Shown here: piece after piece, positions 33,395 through 45,714 of the stretch
Position numbering within the stretch: the stretch's first letter is position 1
Layout: the number at the start of each line of letters is the position of its first letter
Assembly (NCBI GenBank): GCA_039707465.1
Contig: CM077647.1
Span: forward strand, 43,213,110 to 43,277,109
Length of the DNA stretch: 64,000 bases
DNA from: Rhabdophis nuchalis
Lineage: Eukaryota; Chordata; Lepidosauria; Squamata; Natricidae
Direction: 5' to 3'
The notes under the pieces: model-generated
Databases searched by the model: none
The model's input: the letters and a program-made list of their open reading frames with translations, nothing else
What the model was told of the DNA's origin: nothing
Translations under genes and position numbers: made by a program

Positions 33395-34180
33395 TCATGA
33401 TGTGGCCTTTCTTGCCGCACCTCTGGCAGAAGGTTCTCTGAATTGACATTGCATTCTGGGATGGTCTTCTCCGCAGCCCCCGCAGGGAGGGTAGTGCGGT
33501 TCGAATTTCTGCGCCGGCCTGATGTCATGACTGCGCATGCAGAAAGCCTCGGCATCTTCCATATTCTCAGCTTGCTCTGTGTCCTCAAAATGGATGCTTG
33601 CTGCTGATTTGGGGTTCCTTGACCCACCAGGCTGCATGGTGTGCATTAACTTGTCAGTGGTCTCAGAGGCTCGAGCTTCATCCAGGGTGATCTGCAGGGT
33701 CAGGCTGGGTTTAGATAGCAATCTCCGCTGGAGATTCAGGTCCCAGCAGCCCAGGATGATGCTGTTGAGGATTTGTTCGTCCAAGTCCCGGAACTCACAA
33801 TGCGCCGCTGCCCGGCAGAGAGCAACCACATACTGGTTTACGGTCTCTCCGTCCTTCTGGACCCTGGTGTGGAACGCGTATCTCCTCACTGACTTGGATG
33901 ATCTGGGGGAGTAGTGCGTCCTCAGTGCTTGCTGTAGGGCTGACCAGGTGACCGACTAAAGGGGTGTTGGTTCACACAAGTCCTTTGCCATAGCTAGCAC
34001 CTCTCGGCTGCAGTAGCTGAGGAACATGTTCTTTTTCTGGTTCTCCGTGATGTTCCCGAGGTCGTGTGCCTCCAGGAAACACTCAAACTGGATCATGTAG
34101 AATTCCCAGTCCTCAGTTGCTGGGTCGAATGGAGCTGGGGTGGTTTGCAGGTTCATGTTGCTGTCTGCTCGGTCGTTCAC
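33395..34180 (-). pseudogene. Gypsy gag with two zinc knuckles (frameshifted)
   Basis: Starts MNDRADSNMNLQ at 34,180 with DPATEDWEFYMIQFECFLEA, a capsid N-terminus of the Mag-like Gypsy type. It continues after a frame change at 33,889 with RRYAFHTRVQKDGETVNQYV, the typical capsid C-terminal block. The nucleocapsid has CGGCGEDHPRMQC, a C-x2-C-x3-H-x4-C knuckle. A second knuckle, CQRCGKKGHIMRVC, follows in another frame near 33,420. The frame breaks show the gene is dead. Its role was particle assembly and RNA binding. Confidence 0.8.
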
Positions 34181-34287
34181 CTTGGCTGCTGGTTATGCAT
34201 GTCCTTGCTGAGCTCTAGACTTGGTTGCTTGCCTGGGTGCTTTGCTCTTTGCCTAGTTGCCTTCCAATCCCACCTTCGTTGCCAGTG

Positions 34288-34516
34288 TTAGATCGGGTCA
34301 AGGAAGGACAAGCTAAGAAGTGAATTCAGCTCTTTAATCAGGCATAGCAACAAATCCAATAAACATAAACAAGTGACAAGCAGCTGGCTGCAACCTCCTT
34401 TTAAAGGGAGCAGCCGGCAAAACTGACCAATCAGAACAGCCCCACAGTTGACCAACTGACCAATCAGAACAGCCCCACAGTTGACCAATCAGGTTAAACT
34501 GTAAGCCCCCTGCTGA
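34288..34516 (-). repeat. Gypsy 5' LTR
   Basis: 229 bases from ttagatcgggtcaagga to ccctgctgag in plus-strand order. It contains an internal direct repeat of ctgaccaatcagaacagccc. It matches 30,459-30,571 except for a block missing there. Sense sequence just after it begins actggcaacgaaggtgggat, the likely primer-binding region; the tRNA partner is not determined. Confidence 0.8.
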
Positions 34517-34618
34517 GAGTGGACCTGAGTGGAAACTTCTATTGTTGAGGGATATAACACCTACATTATCCTTGTGAATTTTGTGACTTTCAGAAAGACA
34601 GACAATTCAAAGACTTTA

Positions 34619-36068
34619 TAATAATAATAATAATAATAATAATAATTTAATATTTGTAAAACCGCACCCTCTCCCCACGGGGACTCGGGGCGGTGCACAG
34701 GCAGAATAAAAACAATACATACATACAAAACAATTCTAAAAACAAATTAAACAAACCTGCGATAAAATTTCCCCATTAAAACTAAACAATACTGATTCCA
34801 ATAAAAACCCCAAAGACAGAGAGACTTATCCTAGGCCGGCCAGACAGAAAAAGTGAGTTTTTAATTTAAGACGGAAGGAGCGGAGGTCCGTGGTCGTCCT
34901 GATATCGGGGGGAAGGTCGTTCCAGAGGGCCGAGCCCGCCACAGAGATAGCCCTTCCCCTGGGTGTCGCCCGCTGACAATGTCTAGTGGACGGCACCCGG
35001 AGAAGTCCCTCTCTGTGGGAGCGAATCGGCCGTGAGGAAGTATGAGGCAGGATCCGATCCCGCAGATAGCTAGCTCCCGAGCCATGGAGCGCTTTAAAGA
35101 TGATAATTAACACCTTGAAGCGCACCCGGAAGACGACAGGTAGCCAGTGCAGCTCGCGCAAGAGCGGTGTTACATGGGTAAACCTAGCGGTTCCCATAAT
35201 TGCTCGCGCGGCTGTGTTCTGGACTAGCTGAAGTCTCCGGGTGCACCTCAAGGGGAGCCCCATGTAGAGAGAGTTACAATAGTCCAGTCGGGATGTCACG
35301 AGCGCATGAGTGACTGTGCGCAGGGCGTCCCGATCCAATAGGGGGCGCAATTGGCGAACCAGGCGAACCTGGTAAAACACCCTCCTGGCCACGGCTGTCA
35401 CTTGATCTTCCATGGACAGCCGGGTATCCAGGAGGACACCCAAATTGCGCGCCCCATCCACAGGGGCAAGATGTTCGCCCCCTATGGCCAGCGATGGAGT
35501 GAGCTGGTTGAATCGGGCAGCCGGAAACCACAGCCACTCGGTCTTGGTCGGGTTGAGCCTAAGTCCGTTACTTCCCATCCAGATCCGCACGGCTTCCAGG
35601 CACTGGCACATCACCGCTACAGCATCGTTGGGGTGGTTTGGGGTAGATATATACAACTGAGTGTCATCAGCATAAAGATGGTATTCTACCCCAAAACCAC
35701 GGATGATCTCACCCAGCGGCTTCATATATGTGTTAAACAGGAGAGGCGAGAGGACCGACCCCTGAGGCACCCCACAAGTGAGTGGTCTCGAGGTCGACCT
35801 CTGCCCCCCTGTCAACACAAATTGCGATCGGCCAGAGAGGTAGGAGGAGAACCACCGTAAAACGGCGCCTCCCACTCCCAACCCCCCCAGCCGATGCAAT
35901 AGGATACCATGGTCGATGGTATCGAAAGCCGCCGAGAGGTCTAATAGGACCAGGATGGAGGAACAACCCCCATCTCTGGCCCTCCAGAGATCATCAACCA
36001 ACGCGACCAATGCCGTCTCGGTGCTGTGCCCGGGCCGAAAGCCGGACTGGCGCGGATCTAGATACGTA
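34619..36068 (-). mobile_element. 5'-truncated L2-clade LINE, copy 3
   Basis: Minus-strand L2 fragment with an (ATA)n tail at 34,619-34,647, a 3' UTR and an open RT region. It stops near 36,068 inside the RT, at the codons for [15 protein letters not shown] sequence. It keeps the longest uninterrupted L2 frame in the window. Confidence 0.9.
34826..36010 (-). pseudogene. L2 reverse transcriptase, palm to C-terminus, 394 codons
   Basis: Uninterrupted from [15 protein letters not shown]. It carries [20 protein letters not shown] with the first catalytic Asp, GVPQGSVLSPLLFN, YADDTQLYIS with the two remaining catalytic Asp, and the thumb/C-terminal L2 motifs LRELHWLPV and LWNDLPPDI. The endonuclease and fingers are missing, so it is a 5'-truncated copy. 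Lack of any stop or frameshift implies recent insertion. Confidence 0.9.
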
Positions 36069-36204
36069 TATTGAAAGGTAAGTCTTCCCGCTGAACATTC
36101 CCGCTGAACATTCCCAGATTTTGCCTACCTCTCAAAAATTAATGTATTTCTTGGCAGGTGTAGTTTCACATATGCTGTTTTCCTTTCCATGGCAAAAAGA
36201 CTAG

Positions 36205-36665
36205 TTATCTTAGAACCAAAAGCTCGAAAGAATTTCAGAAGTTTTCTAGCCCAACCTCTATAGGGAGGAGACATTATACCATCCCAGTCAAATGGTTGTC
36301 CCATCTATTGTTGGAAACTTCCAGCCGCCATAAATCCAGGAGGCAAGCAATTCCATTGATTAATTGTTCTCACTGTGAGAAAATTTCTCCTTACTTCTAG
36401 GTTGAATCTCTTATTAACAAGCTACAGACATTACTTCTTGTCCTGCTTTGAAAAATAAGTTCTCCGTGACAGCTCCTCAAATACTGGAAGACAGTTACAT
36501 GTTGCACTCAATTCTTACCTTCAATAGGCTGGACATACCTAGCTCTCTCAGCCGTTCATCATATGATTTATCCTCCATTTCCTTTATCATTTTTGTTGCT
36601 CTTCTCTGCATCCTTCTTAAATCATCTTGCCAATATTCAATGTCCAAGGTAGTTATCTTGTTACA
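36205..36665 (-). mobile_element. Old CR1 3'-end fragment
   Basis: The plus strand reads aattgttctcactgtgagaa, atttctccttacttctaggt, then catacctagctctctcagcc and ttttgttgctcttctctgca. These match the reverse complement of the C-terminal coding part of CR1 ORF2 (compare 23,385-23,655) with many substitutions and indels. It is a decayed relic with no open frame. Confidence 0.7.
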
Positions 36666-38610
36666 AAGAAAGGAGATAATGAAACTTCATTACTTCTCTC
36701 TGTCTCTTTAAACTATTACCAGTCCAATGCTTTACTTATTAGCCCAATACTTTATTTGCTTCTAAGCAAAGCATTGTGAGCAGAATTACTGTGAGTTTGT
36801 CATGAGAGGAACGTATAAGGGGCTTTCATTACTAATGTAATTTTGAAGTTAAAGCATTATCTGTGCTACCTTGCCATACTACTTCAAAATGAAAAAGAAG
36901 ATGACAAAAGGAAGTGTTGATGGCTCTTTGCCAGCTCCACAGCCCCATTTTAGGTGGTTATTTTTTTAAAAAAACTTTAGGTTATTACTGTTGCTCTTGC
37001 TTTCTCAGGGACATATCTCATATCTCTAATCCTCTGCTGAACCCTCGAGTGATCTTGATTTCTCATAGAAAAAAATGTATTCATGAACAATCTGCCCCCT
37101 CCCCAAATTTCACTTTTTTCTTTGGAAAGAAAATCCTTTTTCATCAAATGGATTAAATGAGTGCAAAAATGAAAAAGCAATTTTCAGCACAGTTTTGATA
37201 ATGATCTTATCTTTCTACCTCTTGCCTTTCTTATTTTTTTCTTTTTGAATATTTGAAGTATTTTTATTTCTCTCAGGTGTTTGTGGGAATATACCATAGG
37301 TATTACCTTTGGTTTCTATGATCATGTGCCTCTTTTTCCTTTTTTACTCCTCTTACAACTTACAGACTTTTCCCTGCCAACTTTATAAAGTCCTGCTGTG
37401 ACATTGCACTAATAATGCACTTTTCATCCATGCTTGCAGGCTGCCTCTCAGTTGTTTGAGCTGATGTTGCTCTTTTTCACCTCTGAAGATTTAACAGCAC
37501 TGTATATCCATCAAATTAGCATGAGCAGTGACACAAAGTATGAGGGTGAGAATGTGAGCCAGTAAATTATCTTTTATTTTCACCTTAATTCCAAACTTGT
37601 TTATTATTGCAATATTTGCGAGGTATTCAAATTTCCAAAATGTCCAAAGTATCAAAATTATGTTTTAGAAACTTCACATTAAAGACCAATAGATATATTG
37701 TAAGTTTGTTTGTTTGTTTGTTTGTTTGTTTGTTTATATCAAACTTCCTAAGCACCCACCTCCCTCATAGAGACACTCTGGGTACGATAGAAGACTTCTG
37801 AATGTTTTAAATTCCTAAGTAGAAATTCAATGTGTCTTCTTTGTCCTATCCTTTCTCCTTACTTTGAAATATTCAGCAGAAATATTGGCCAAAACAAATG
37901 TTGGGTAACTTTGTGACATGTAGATGTTTATCCAATTATGCTGTAGGTACTGTGAAGTCCTTGGGACTCTTTGAGCTTGGTTCATTGCTGAATAGATAAC
38001 AATATCAGTGAGTCTGGGATTTGGTCCCTGTTTATATATGGTAACTTAGTTTGCCAATGTGGTGTGGTGGTGATGTGTCTTTTTCATTGTTAGTTCCTTA
38101 ATTATGATATTGTTTTCTATTTGATTGTTTGTCTGGTATTAATCCCTGTTTATCTGGGAGTTGGTTTCTGGAAAAGATGGGCTCCAGTCTTTTTGCTTCT
38201 TTCTTAGCTTTTTTGTTGTCTGTTGTGTTTTTGATGTTGTGTTTTTGATGTTTGGTGTTGATGTGTAAGTATAGATACGCATAGGAACAAATTACTGATG
38301 CCAGTATATTTAATAATTGCTTTAGAATTTATCTTGGAGACAATTTTGAATTTAATTTATTACTAAAGCTGAGCAACTAAGCTTATGCTGTTGCTTTCTG
38401 TTATACAGATTCCTAGTGAAGCTTTTTTAATTATCCATCCTCTCTATTCAGAAAGGATAGAGTTTAAGGACTCCCATCATGATGCCTTATTTGGAATTTT
38501 AACTGCAAAAAAGAAATGAGCTGAAGTATTCTGGTGATGTTTTCAAGAACTAGAAAACACACCTGTTTGTTTATTGGTTTCATTATTAACTTTGTGTCAC
38601 TGCAAAGTGA
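36666..38610. other. Non-coding stretch with a (GTTT)n microsatellite
   Basis: (GTTT)n lies at about 37,704-37,735. ORFs are short and lack domains. Otherwise nothing recognised. Confidence 0.5.
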
Positions 38611-38618
38611 CTCTGGGT

Positions 38619-39070
38619 CAGAGGTGGGTTCCTATCGGTTTGGACCAGTTTGGCCAAATAGTTAGTAAGTTGGCCTGTCACACCCCTGAACTGGTTCTCT
38701 CAGCGGCGTGTCTTGTTTTTGGCTTCTGCGCATGCGTGGCTTTTTTTCAATACTGTGCAGGTGCACATAGCACGCATCATGCATGCACGCAGCACGTCCC
38801 TGAGTGAACCAGCAGTAGCAACAGCCAGAACCCATCCCTGCTCTGGGTAGCTTACAACAGTGTTCCCAGCGTTTCCAACTTGGCAGACTGGTAGGTAAGG
38901 CAGGGGAGAGGGAATTGTTCTGTGCAAGCAGACATGTGTGCGTACTCATGCATGCAGATCCACACAAATGGAGCTTCATGCATGTGCTTTCCCACCACTT
39001 GCATGGCCTGGTTCCAAACAGGCAACTGTCCAGTAGCAGTCCATGGCCTGGGAGTTGGGGATGGGTGGGG
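38619..39070 (+). repeat. Dispersed repeat starting cagaggtgggttcctatcgg
   Basis: The opening resembles those at 16,505, 28,196 and 47,184. The interior is GC-rich with many CATG/GCATG-containing words. The right end near ggatgggtggggtggc is approximate. Probably a hAT-type MITE; no coding function is assigned to the 105-codon minus frame here. Confidence 0.45.
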
Positions 39071-39469
39071 TGGCTTGTTTACAACATTAAAAATAATAAC
39101 ATATTAATAAAAAAATAACTATTTCTAAGTGAAATTGCAATTAACAAATGAGGAAGAAGAGAGAAGGGTGTGCAGGGAGAGAAGTGGATTTTTCTCTTAA
39201 TTTGTTAACCACTTCCAGTGTGATATTCCCTCTGTTTGGGTCCCAGGCCAATTGGTAGAGCCAGGTCTTCAGACTCTTACAGAATATCAGAAAGGCAGGA
39301 ACCAACCTCACCTCAGGGGGTAAGATGTTTCAAAGGGCAGAATTCTTGTCAGAGAAAGGTCTTGTACTGGATCTCAGCAACTAAAATCCCCTGACTGATG
39401 AATTTTGCAGCATATTCCCTCTGCTAGCATGAGAAGGTTGGACTAGTGCCATTAGAGTGAGATAGTTAC

Positions 39470-40135
39470 CTCATTTTGCAAAGCTTATTCTCTGGTAACA
39501 TTGTACTGTAAACTAGGGCATACAAAACCTTTGCCAGACCAGTTCTCAAATTGGCCTAGAATCGAGACTGTATATCGGACATTAATAGGATTGAGCAGGT
39601 CCAAAGGTATTTCATGAGAAGAGTACTCTACTCCTCTGCTCACAATAGAATCCCTTATGCAACCAGGCTCGAAATTTTGGGCTTGGACAACCTGGAATTA
39701 CACCACCTATTGTCTGACCTAAGCATAGTACACAAAATTGTCTGCTGCAATATCCTAACTGTCAATACTACTTCAGCTGCAACTTCAATAATACACGGGC
39801 AAACAATAGATACAAACTTAAGGTAAACTGTTCCAGACTCAATTGCAGAAAATATGACTTTAGCAACAAAGTAGTCAACATCTGGAATGCTCTACCTCAC
39901 TTCATTGTTACAGCCTCAAACCCCCTTCAATTGTCTACCGTGGACCTCACCCCATTCATAAGAGTCCATTAAGGGGTTGTGCATAAGCGCACCAGTGTGC
40001 CTACTGTTCCTGTCCTACTGTTCCCATTCATTTGTATTCATTTCCTTTGTTCATATCCATGCTCATACTTATACCTGTTATCTTGTATGCTTGTATGTTT
40101 GACAAACTAAATAAACAAACAAACAAACAAGTAAA
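39470..40135 (+). mobile_element. CR1/L2/Rex-group LINE 3' fragment inside old L2
   Basis: The plus strand encodes EQVQRYFMRRVLYSS, RLEILGLDNLELHHL, LSDLSIVHKIV and, later, KVVNIWNALPHFIV. This is the C-terminal pattern of CR1/L2/Rex-type LINE reverse transcriptases, but a different family from the other LINEs here. It ends in an (AAAC)n-type tail at about 40,108-40,131. It is pseudogenic, with a 70-codon open piece at 39,614-39,826. Confidence 0.65.
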
Positions 40136-40304
40136 TGTAATTGGAACCCATGCAGAGTTTTAAAGGTAATAACCAACACCTTGAATCACAGCTGGAAGCA
40201 ATTAGTCAGGTGTAAAATAGACCATCCCAGGGGCTCCAAGAATTGTCTATGCCACTGGACTCTGGCTTTGCAGTAGTCCAAATGTGATGTCATGGCCGCA
40301 TAAG

Positions 40305-41060
40305 ATCATAGTTCAGAGGAGGAATTGGAATCAGGACTACCTGACAGAGTTGGCACGTCTCCCCTGAAATTCCTGGAGAGTCCAGCAACTGAGGATAATA
40401 CTGTCCCAGGCCTCTTTGGCATCAAGGAAGGTGGTCGACTGGACAGAAAGCTGCCTGCCCTCACAAACACAGGGGAGGGTTGGCTGCAGATAGGCAGTGG
40501 TAATGAGAGGTAGCAGATTCCATGTGATGAGGAACAGCTGCCTCCTCTTCTTGTTCTAAGGGCATGGAGAGTGGACAGGAGACAAGTTCAAAGAAAGCCT
40601 TTGAGCTGCTGGTGAAAAGATTGTCCTGTTTGTTCTTTCTCACAATGAACACCTATTTGAGCTGATTTAATTAGAGGCTAGGCAAGGGTTTCCTCATTGG
40701 AACAATTGTTTTCCTTCAGAAAACACTTTTTGGCCTAGGAAAAACTCTGCTTTGGATCATGTTTCTATCCTGTGGACTCTGAATCTTGCTTATGGACCTT
40801 AAAACTTGTTTATGACTTATAGACCTTGCCTTGTGAAATTGACCCTTGTTTCTGGACTACAGGCTTCCTCCCTACCTTCAGGCTCTGGTGACTATTGTCT
40901 TTAGTTTGTAGGATTGTGTTACAGGTGCCTTCAGGAAAGTTTGGGATGGATATTTACCAGTCATGGTAGGGCCATTTGTCTTGGGATAACAGCACAATAA
41001 AGGACTTTATTGAAGTCTGAATCTGGTTAGATGATCTGGGTCATAACATGTGAGATGACT
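40305..41060 (+). mobile_element. Possible solo LTR inside old L2
   Basis: An insertion between two collinear L2 pieces (the left ends near ggccgcataag, the right resumes near tgagatgactaagc). It has a late cagcacaataaaggacttta polyadenylation signal and shares short phrases with 18,835-19,470. CATAA occurs at both junctions and could be a 5-bp target duplication. Ends are not TG...CA, so the call is tentative. Confidence 0.4.
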
Positions 41061-41770
41061 AAGCTTGAGTGGCTTAGTGCAGGGACTCCCAGTTACAAAA
41101 GGCTGCAACTGGCGCACAACACAAAATTGTGCAAAGGCTTTCCTAGTTACAACTGCCACCTGTTCTTTGAATAGGAGTCATAGGAGAATCTCCAATTTGT
41201 GAACAGGGTCTATCTGGGGTACTGCAGCCCCACCCAGAACTAAATTTGTCTTGGATCTTGGAGCTCCATGTACCCAAAGTCATTTGGTCTTGCCAGAGTT
41301 CAGCCAAAGCCTATTGTTTCCCCATTCAGGTCCCAAAGCCTCCAGACTCCATGAGAGGGCAGCAACAGCATCACTTGGCTCACCAGGGATGAAGAAATAT
41401 AGTTGAATATTATCAACATAAAGATGATACATCAACCCATTATGGTGAATGATCTCACCCTGGAGTTTCATTTCTTAAAAAGGAGTGGAGAGAGTACCAA
41501 ACCCTGCAGCATTCCACAGAACAGTGGCCATAGGCTGGACCTCTTACTCCATATCAGTATTGATAGCCCTGGAGAAAGGAGCTAAACCAGCTCAAGACTG
41601 TACTGCCCAGCCCCAAAGGATACTGTGGTCAATGGCATTGAAGACTGCTAAGAGATCAAGGAGACCAAGGATGGATCCAGTACCCTCATCCCACTCTTAC
41701 CGGACAACATTGACAAGTTCAATCAATGCTGCTTCTGTCCCTCTTAAATCCTAACTGGAAGGGGTCTAGA

Positions 41771-44700
41771 TAATCTGTTCATTACAATCCATGTCTAGTT
41801 AAGTTCTAACTAATAAACAAATGAATTATATACATATTGGGTACCCAGAAAATGTACCATGTGCCAATCTGTTACTCTTTTCTTACCAATACATTTTCTC
41901 TTTGAAAATGTTGGAAAGAGTTAGCTTGTGGCATTCAAGCTGAGTTGAGAGTGGAGTAGGTAATGGAGCCCTCACCTTTTCCATCACTAACTTTCAAGCA
42001 TTCAGTGAGCAGTGAACATAATTGCTAAATCATTTGCCTGAATTTGAGTATCTCTTCAGCCAAGCCCCGAACATAATAAAGCAGTTCCTGATTATGTGGT
42101 TTACTGAATAAATGTTCCTGTAGTCATAACAAAATTTGTTATTTCAGATATATAATCAAACAATTTCAAAGCTGGAATGCTGTGGGGCAGGGCTAGATGA
42201 ATGATCTTTCTTGTTTAGTTTGAATCCTTCCATATACTTATCTGAATGCCTAAGTTGAATATTTTTATTTTATAGCAACCTTCCCCCCTCCAAAAACTCC
42301 TACCAGGTTGACAAGGAAAAATACCATGAGATGGAGGCTGCATTCTACATATGGCAAAATTGTTTATTTATTTATGGCTATCTAAAGGGCTATGAGAAAA
42401 AGCCTTATTTCCAGGATTAGCAACTGGACATTTTATACCAAGCCACTGTTGCATTATTAAAGACTAGAAAGTAATTCTGTATTGTAGATTCAATATTCAG
42501 CCATATGAATACATGTTGGTTATCTGTCTATAAATATATAAATAAGCACATATTCAAATACAAACCTATATCTTTGTGTGTATAAAAAATACAAGAAAGC
42601 ATTCATTTCTTGCATGGAACTCATTCAGGGGAAACATAAACAATATGAACTTTTTGTTGGTTTCTTATATAATAATGAAACTGGATCTGTAAATTTTGCT
42701 TACATTGAAACACAAGAGGTAGCAGCTGTCAGCACTGTTAAGAATAATTTATACAATGTCCTATTTACCCTTCTGGGACTAAAAGGTTGACAATCCAACA
42801 TAAGAAGAAAGATAAATCAATATGCTGAGTTTCTGTTCCTCTGCTGTGTGTCCTGCCACTTAGAGTGATTGATTTGAGATTTGATTTTTTTTTTACAAGT
42901 GCCTAGCTGAGTCATGGCCACACAATCTTAACAATTCATTCAGAAGAGTGAAGGTTTGGTTGATCAATGAACTATCGCTCCACCTTTATTTCATTCGTAC
43001 TGTCCACTAATATTTCCCACAACTGTCATAGTTGTCCTCCTCCATATTTGTAAACTTTTCCTTTAAAAGTTCAGAACAGACATTGAGCTCTATCACAGGT
43101 TGCCATAATGATACATATTGGCCTCTTGATCATATATATTTTATCATGGTAGTTATTTATTAACCAATAAATGGTTAACCAATCTCATTGTAATTTTATT
43201 AGAATCTTATTACAATGACAATAAAGATTATTATTATTATTTCTCAAATAACTCCTGCTAGTTTTCATTTTGAGTTTCCCAAAAGAAAATTGGACATGGA
43301 TGTTTTAGTTATGCATGATTGAAATAACCAACCTGACCATCTACATCCCATTACTAACTCCCAAATTGTTATTTCTCTTTTCTTTTCCCACTCAAAGGTT
43401 TTATTCTCCCTGCAGATTTCTAAGCCTATGTGGCACTGCCTTAAACAGAGGATTTGCATATAGGAATGGAGAGGGATTTCACAGCTGAAGTGCTGGGTAG
43501 ACGATTTTTATGAAGTTATTTTTATCTAGTTATACTTTGGAATTTGTTTCCAAGGTTAATGTCAAAATGTTGTTATGACTAGATGCTCAATACTAACGAG
43601 AGGTACAAAACTGACCATTGCTTATCATCTATTTACAGTTGCAAATAAATGCTTTTAAATAGATAACTAAGAAGAATGTGTGTTGTTTCTATGTAACTAT
43701 TTTTTGGAGTTGGAATACTGTGCATTTACACAAGGGCTTGAAAATAATCTATATACAAGGCAAATTGGATTTTTTTTCCTGAATCAAGCCAGGTACAGTA
43801 AAGTTTTAAAGATCAAAATTAAGAGGAAAGCTAAAAAGAACAATCAAGCATCAAATCCCCATATGATGACTCTCTGAACACAGTCCTTTTCATTCATTTT
43901 TAGAAGTGTAATTTGTTTATCAAAGAGTAGGGTTAGGTATTCTTAACAATAATTGCAACAGCAGAATTCTTCTTACTCACTGTTGTTTTTCTCAGAATGA
44001 CTTTAAGTCTCCAGGCATAGTAAAGACTAGAAAAGTAATCATAGGGTGAATCTATGTGGATTCCACAAAATGAAGTGTTATATTCTTTAAAGTGTGGTAA
44101 TACACTTTGTTGTATTTGCAATCCAGGAGATTGTATTCATTCCTGGGGAGATGAGGCCTGATATAAATGGCAGCTATTACCCAAAAGCATCTAACGAATA
44201 ACATCATTCAAGTTATTATTTGATTAGGACACGTTTGAATATTACCTTGCTGGAAGAAAGATGTCAGGTTCCTGATACTTTTCCATACCTCTTCCCCAAG
44301 TACTAATAGTTTGATTTTGGAGGGGAGGGATGCAGGAGACAGAGGAAATGACTGTTCTTGTCAGTGATGTCTTTGTTTGTGTGGCTCTGCATTTCAAATC
44401 AGAAATTATAGGATCCTGTATGACAAAACCAATTTCTCCAGATGTTTTGGGATTCCAATTCCAATAATTTCTTGTCATTGGCTATGTTATCTAAGAGTTG
44501 ATAGGAACTAAAGTCTGGCAACTAAAACCTTGGATTTCTTCTCTGAAGCATTAACCCTAGAGATGCTGCCATGCTCCCTTTCCATAATTAATTAATATAT
44601 AAGAGGATAAGGAGAAATAACAGTTAACACGGTTTGCTTTGATCATATAAATTTCAAAGAAAAATATTTCTTCAATGGCATCTTCTCCTTCTATAATGCT

Positions 44701-45700
44701 TCCTATAACAGGGGTGTTACACTAGCAGCTTGCAGGCTGGGTGCATCACAGGCAGGCCACTTTCCTTTCCTGCAAAGGAGAAAACATCATGACATTGTCA
44801 GGGTTCCGATCAATGCCCTAATTAAATCAGGATCCTCAAGCCAAGCTTCAAAAGAAATCCAGCTATTTATTAGAAGCTTCATGTTGGCAGGGACCAAGTG
44901 AAGTCAACTCTGACCTCACTTAATTTGTGTCGAAGCTCTGATCCTTTTTTCCCTCTCACCCCAATGTGTCATCAGTCACATTCTCCAATGAAGCAATTTT
45001 GTGGGTTGTAGAGGTCCCTCCAGCCACTATGGATCTGCATGGATATGACCTTGATGTGGCCAGCTGGAATGTGATTTGTTTGACTGAAATGCAAATTCCT
45101 CACTACAGCTGTGATGTTTGATTCCCCATCCCCCTGCCTATGGCTACTCGAGAGCAGGTCAGGAATGCTTAGCAAGTTGACAGATGCATCTTGTGACAGT
45201 GACATGACATGGTGAGTTTCACACCTGTGTTATACAACATCTGAGAAAAAAAAATCTGTTTCTCTTCAGTTCTGGAACTTGCAAAGATTATCAGTCCTCT
45301 GAATTTAAAATTCACCCATTATGCATTTGTAGCCTGCTTCAACTCAATCTATGATTTTATTCCTGCAATGTATCAAGTAGATACAAATTTCATTAAATAG
45401 TGGGGTAATATTTTGGTAGAAAAATTATTTGTCATAATATTTTACAGCAGAAAATTATAACAAAATATTATAGGATGGTTATTACAGGACAAAATGATTT
45501 ATTCAACAAGTTTAGATCTTGGATTTTGATGGATAACCTCAAAGTGCATCACAGCTCTTATATGGAATTTTTTATTTACAACTTTATTGATTTCAGTACA
45601 AACAACAAAAAATATTTCAAGGAAAAAGAGGGAAATGGGAAAAAACAAAAATAGGGAGCGCATGCAAAAAGTGGGAAAAAACTTTCTGACTTTATAGATT
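41771..45700. other. Long non-coding stretch with minor repeat traces
   Basis: About 3.9 kb with no supported gene. At about 43,200-43,242 caatgacaataaagattatt and a short ATT run look like the tail of an old retroposon. At 44,797-44,945 gtcagggttccgatcaatgc and ccagctatttattagaagct may belong to an old LTR. Neither could be bounded. ORFs are under 90 codons and lack domains. Confidence 0.45.
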
Positions 45701-45714
45701 CAACCTTCTAATAA

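Larger units (their letters stand above)
30459..34516 (-). mobile_element. Decayed Ty3/Gypsy LTR retrotransposon
   Basis: A minus-strand element of about 4.06 kb. LTRs lie at 34,288-34,516 (5') and 30,459-30,571 (3'); the latter lacks about 116 internal bases. Order is gag (34,180-33,395), protease-like region, RT-RNase H (32,918-31,845) and integrase (31,418 to about 30,860). Integrase after RT-RNase H identifies the Ty3/Gypsy class. A polypurine tract (sense aggaggagaggggggct, plus-strand about 30,572-30,588) adjoins the 3' LTR. No env frame was seen. Frameshifts and a damaged RT active site make it inactive. No target duplication could be fixed. Confidence 0.88.
39190..41770 (-). mobile_element. 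Ancient L2-like LINE relic with two later insertions
   Basis: Pieces at about 39,190-39,460, 40,136-40,305 and 41,060-41,770 are collinear with the minus-strand L2 copies. Examples are aaccaacaccttgaatcaca (compare the aacaccttgaagcgcacc region at 35,110), gcagtagtccaaatgtgatg, and aacataaagatgatacatca. The minus strand of the last piece reads GEIIHHNGLMYHLYVDNIQL, a decayed YADDTQL box. The pieces are separated by a LINE fragment (39,470-40,135) and an LTR-like block (40,305-41,060). Much older than the other L2 copies. Confidence 0.65.

Noticed and set aside
30459..34516. Endogenous retrovirus rather than Gypsy
   Set aside because: The gag and zinc-knuckle style resembles Ty3/Gypsy (Mag-like) and no envelope frame was seen.
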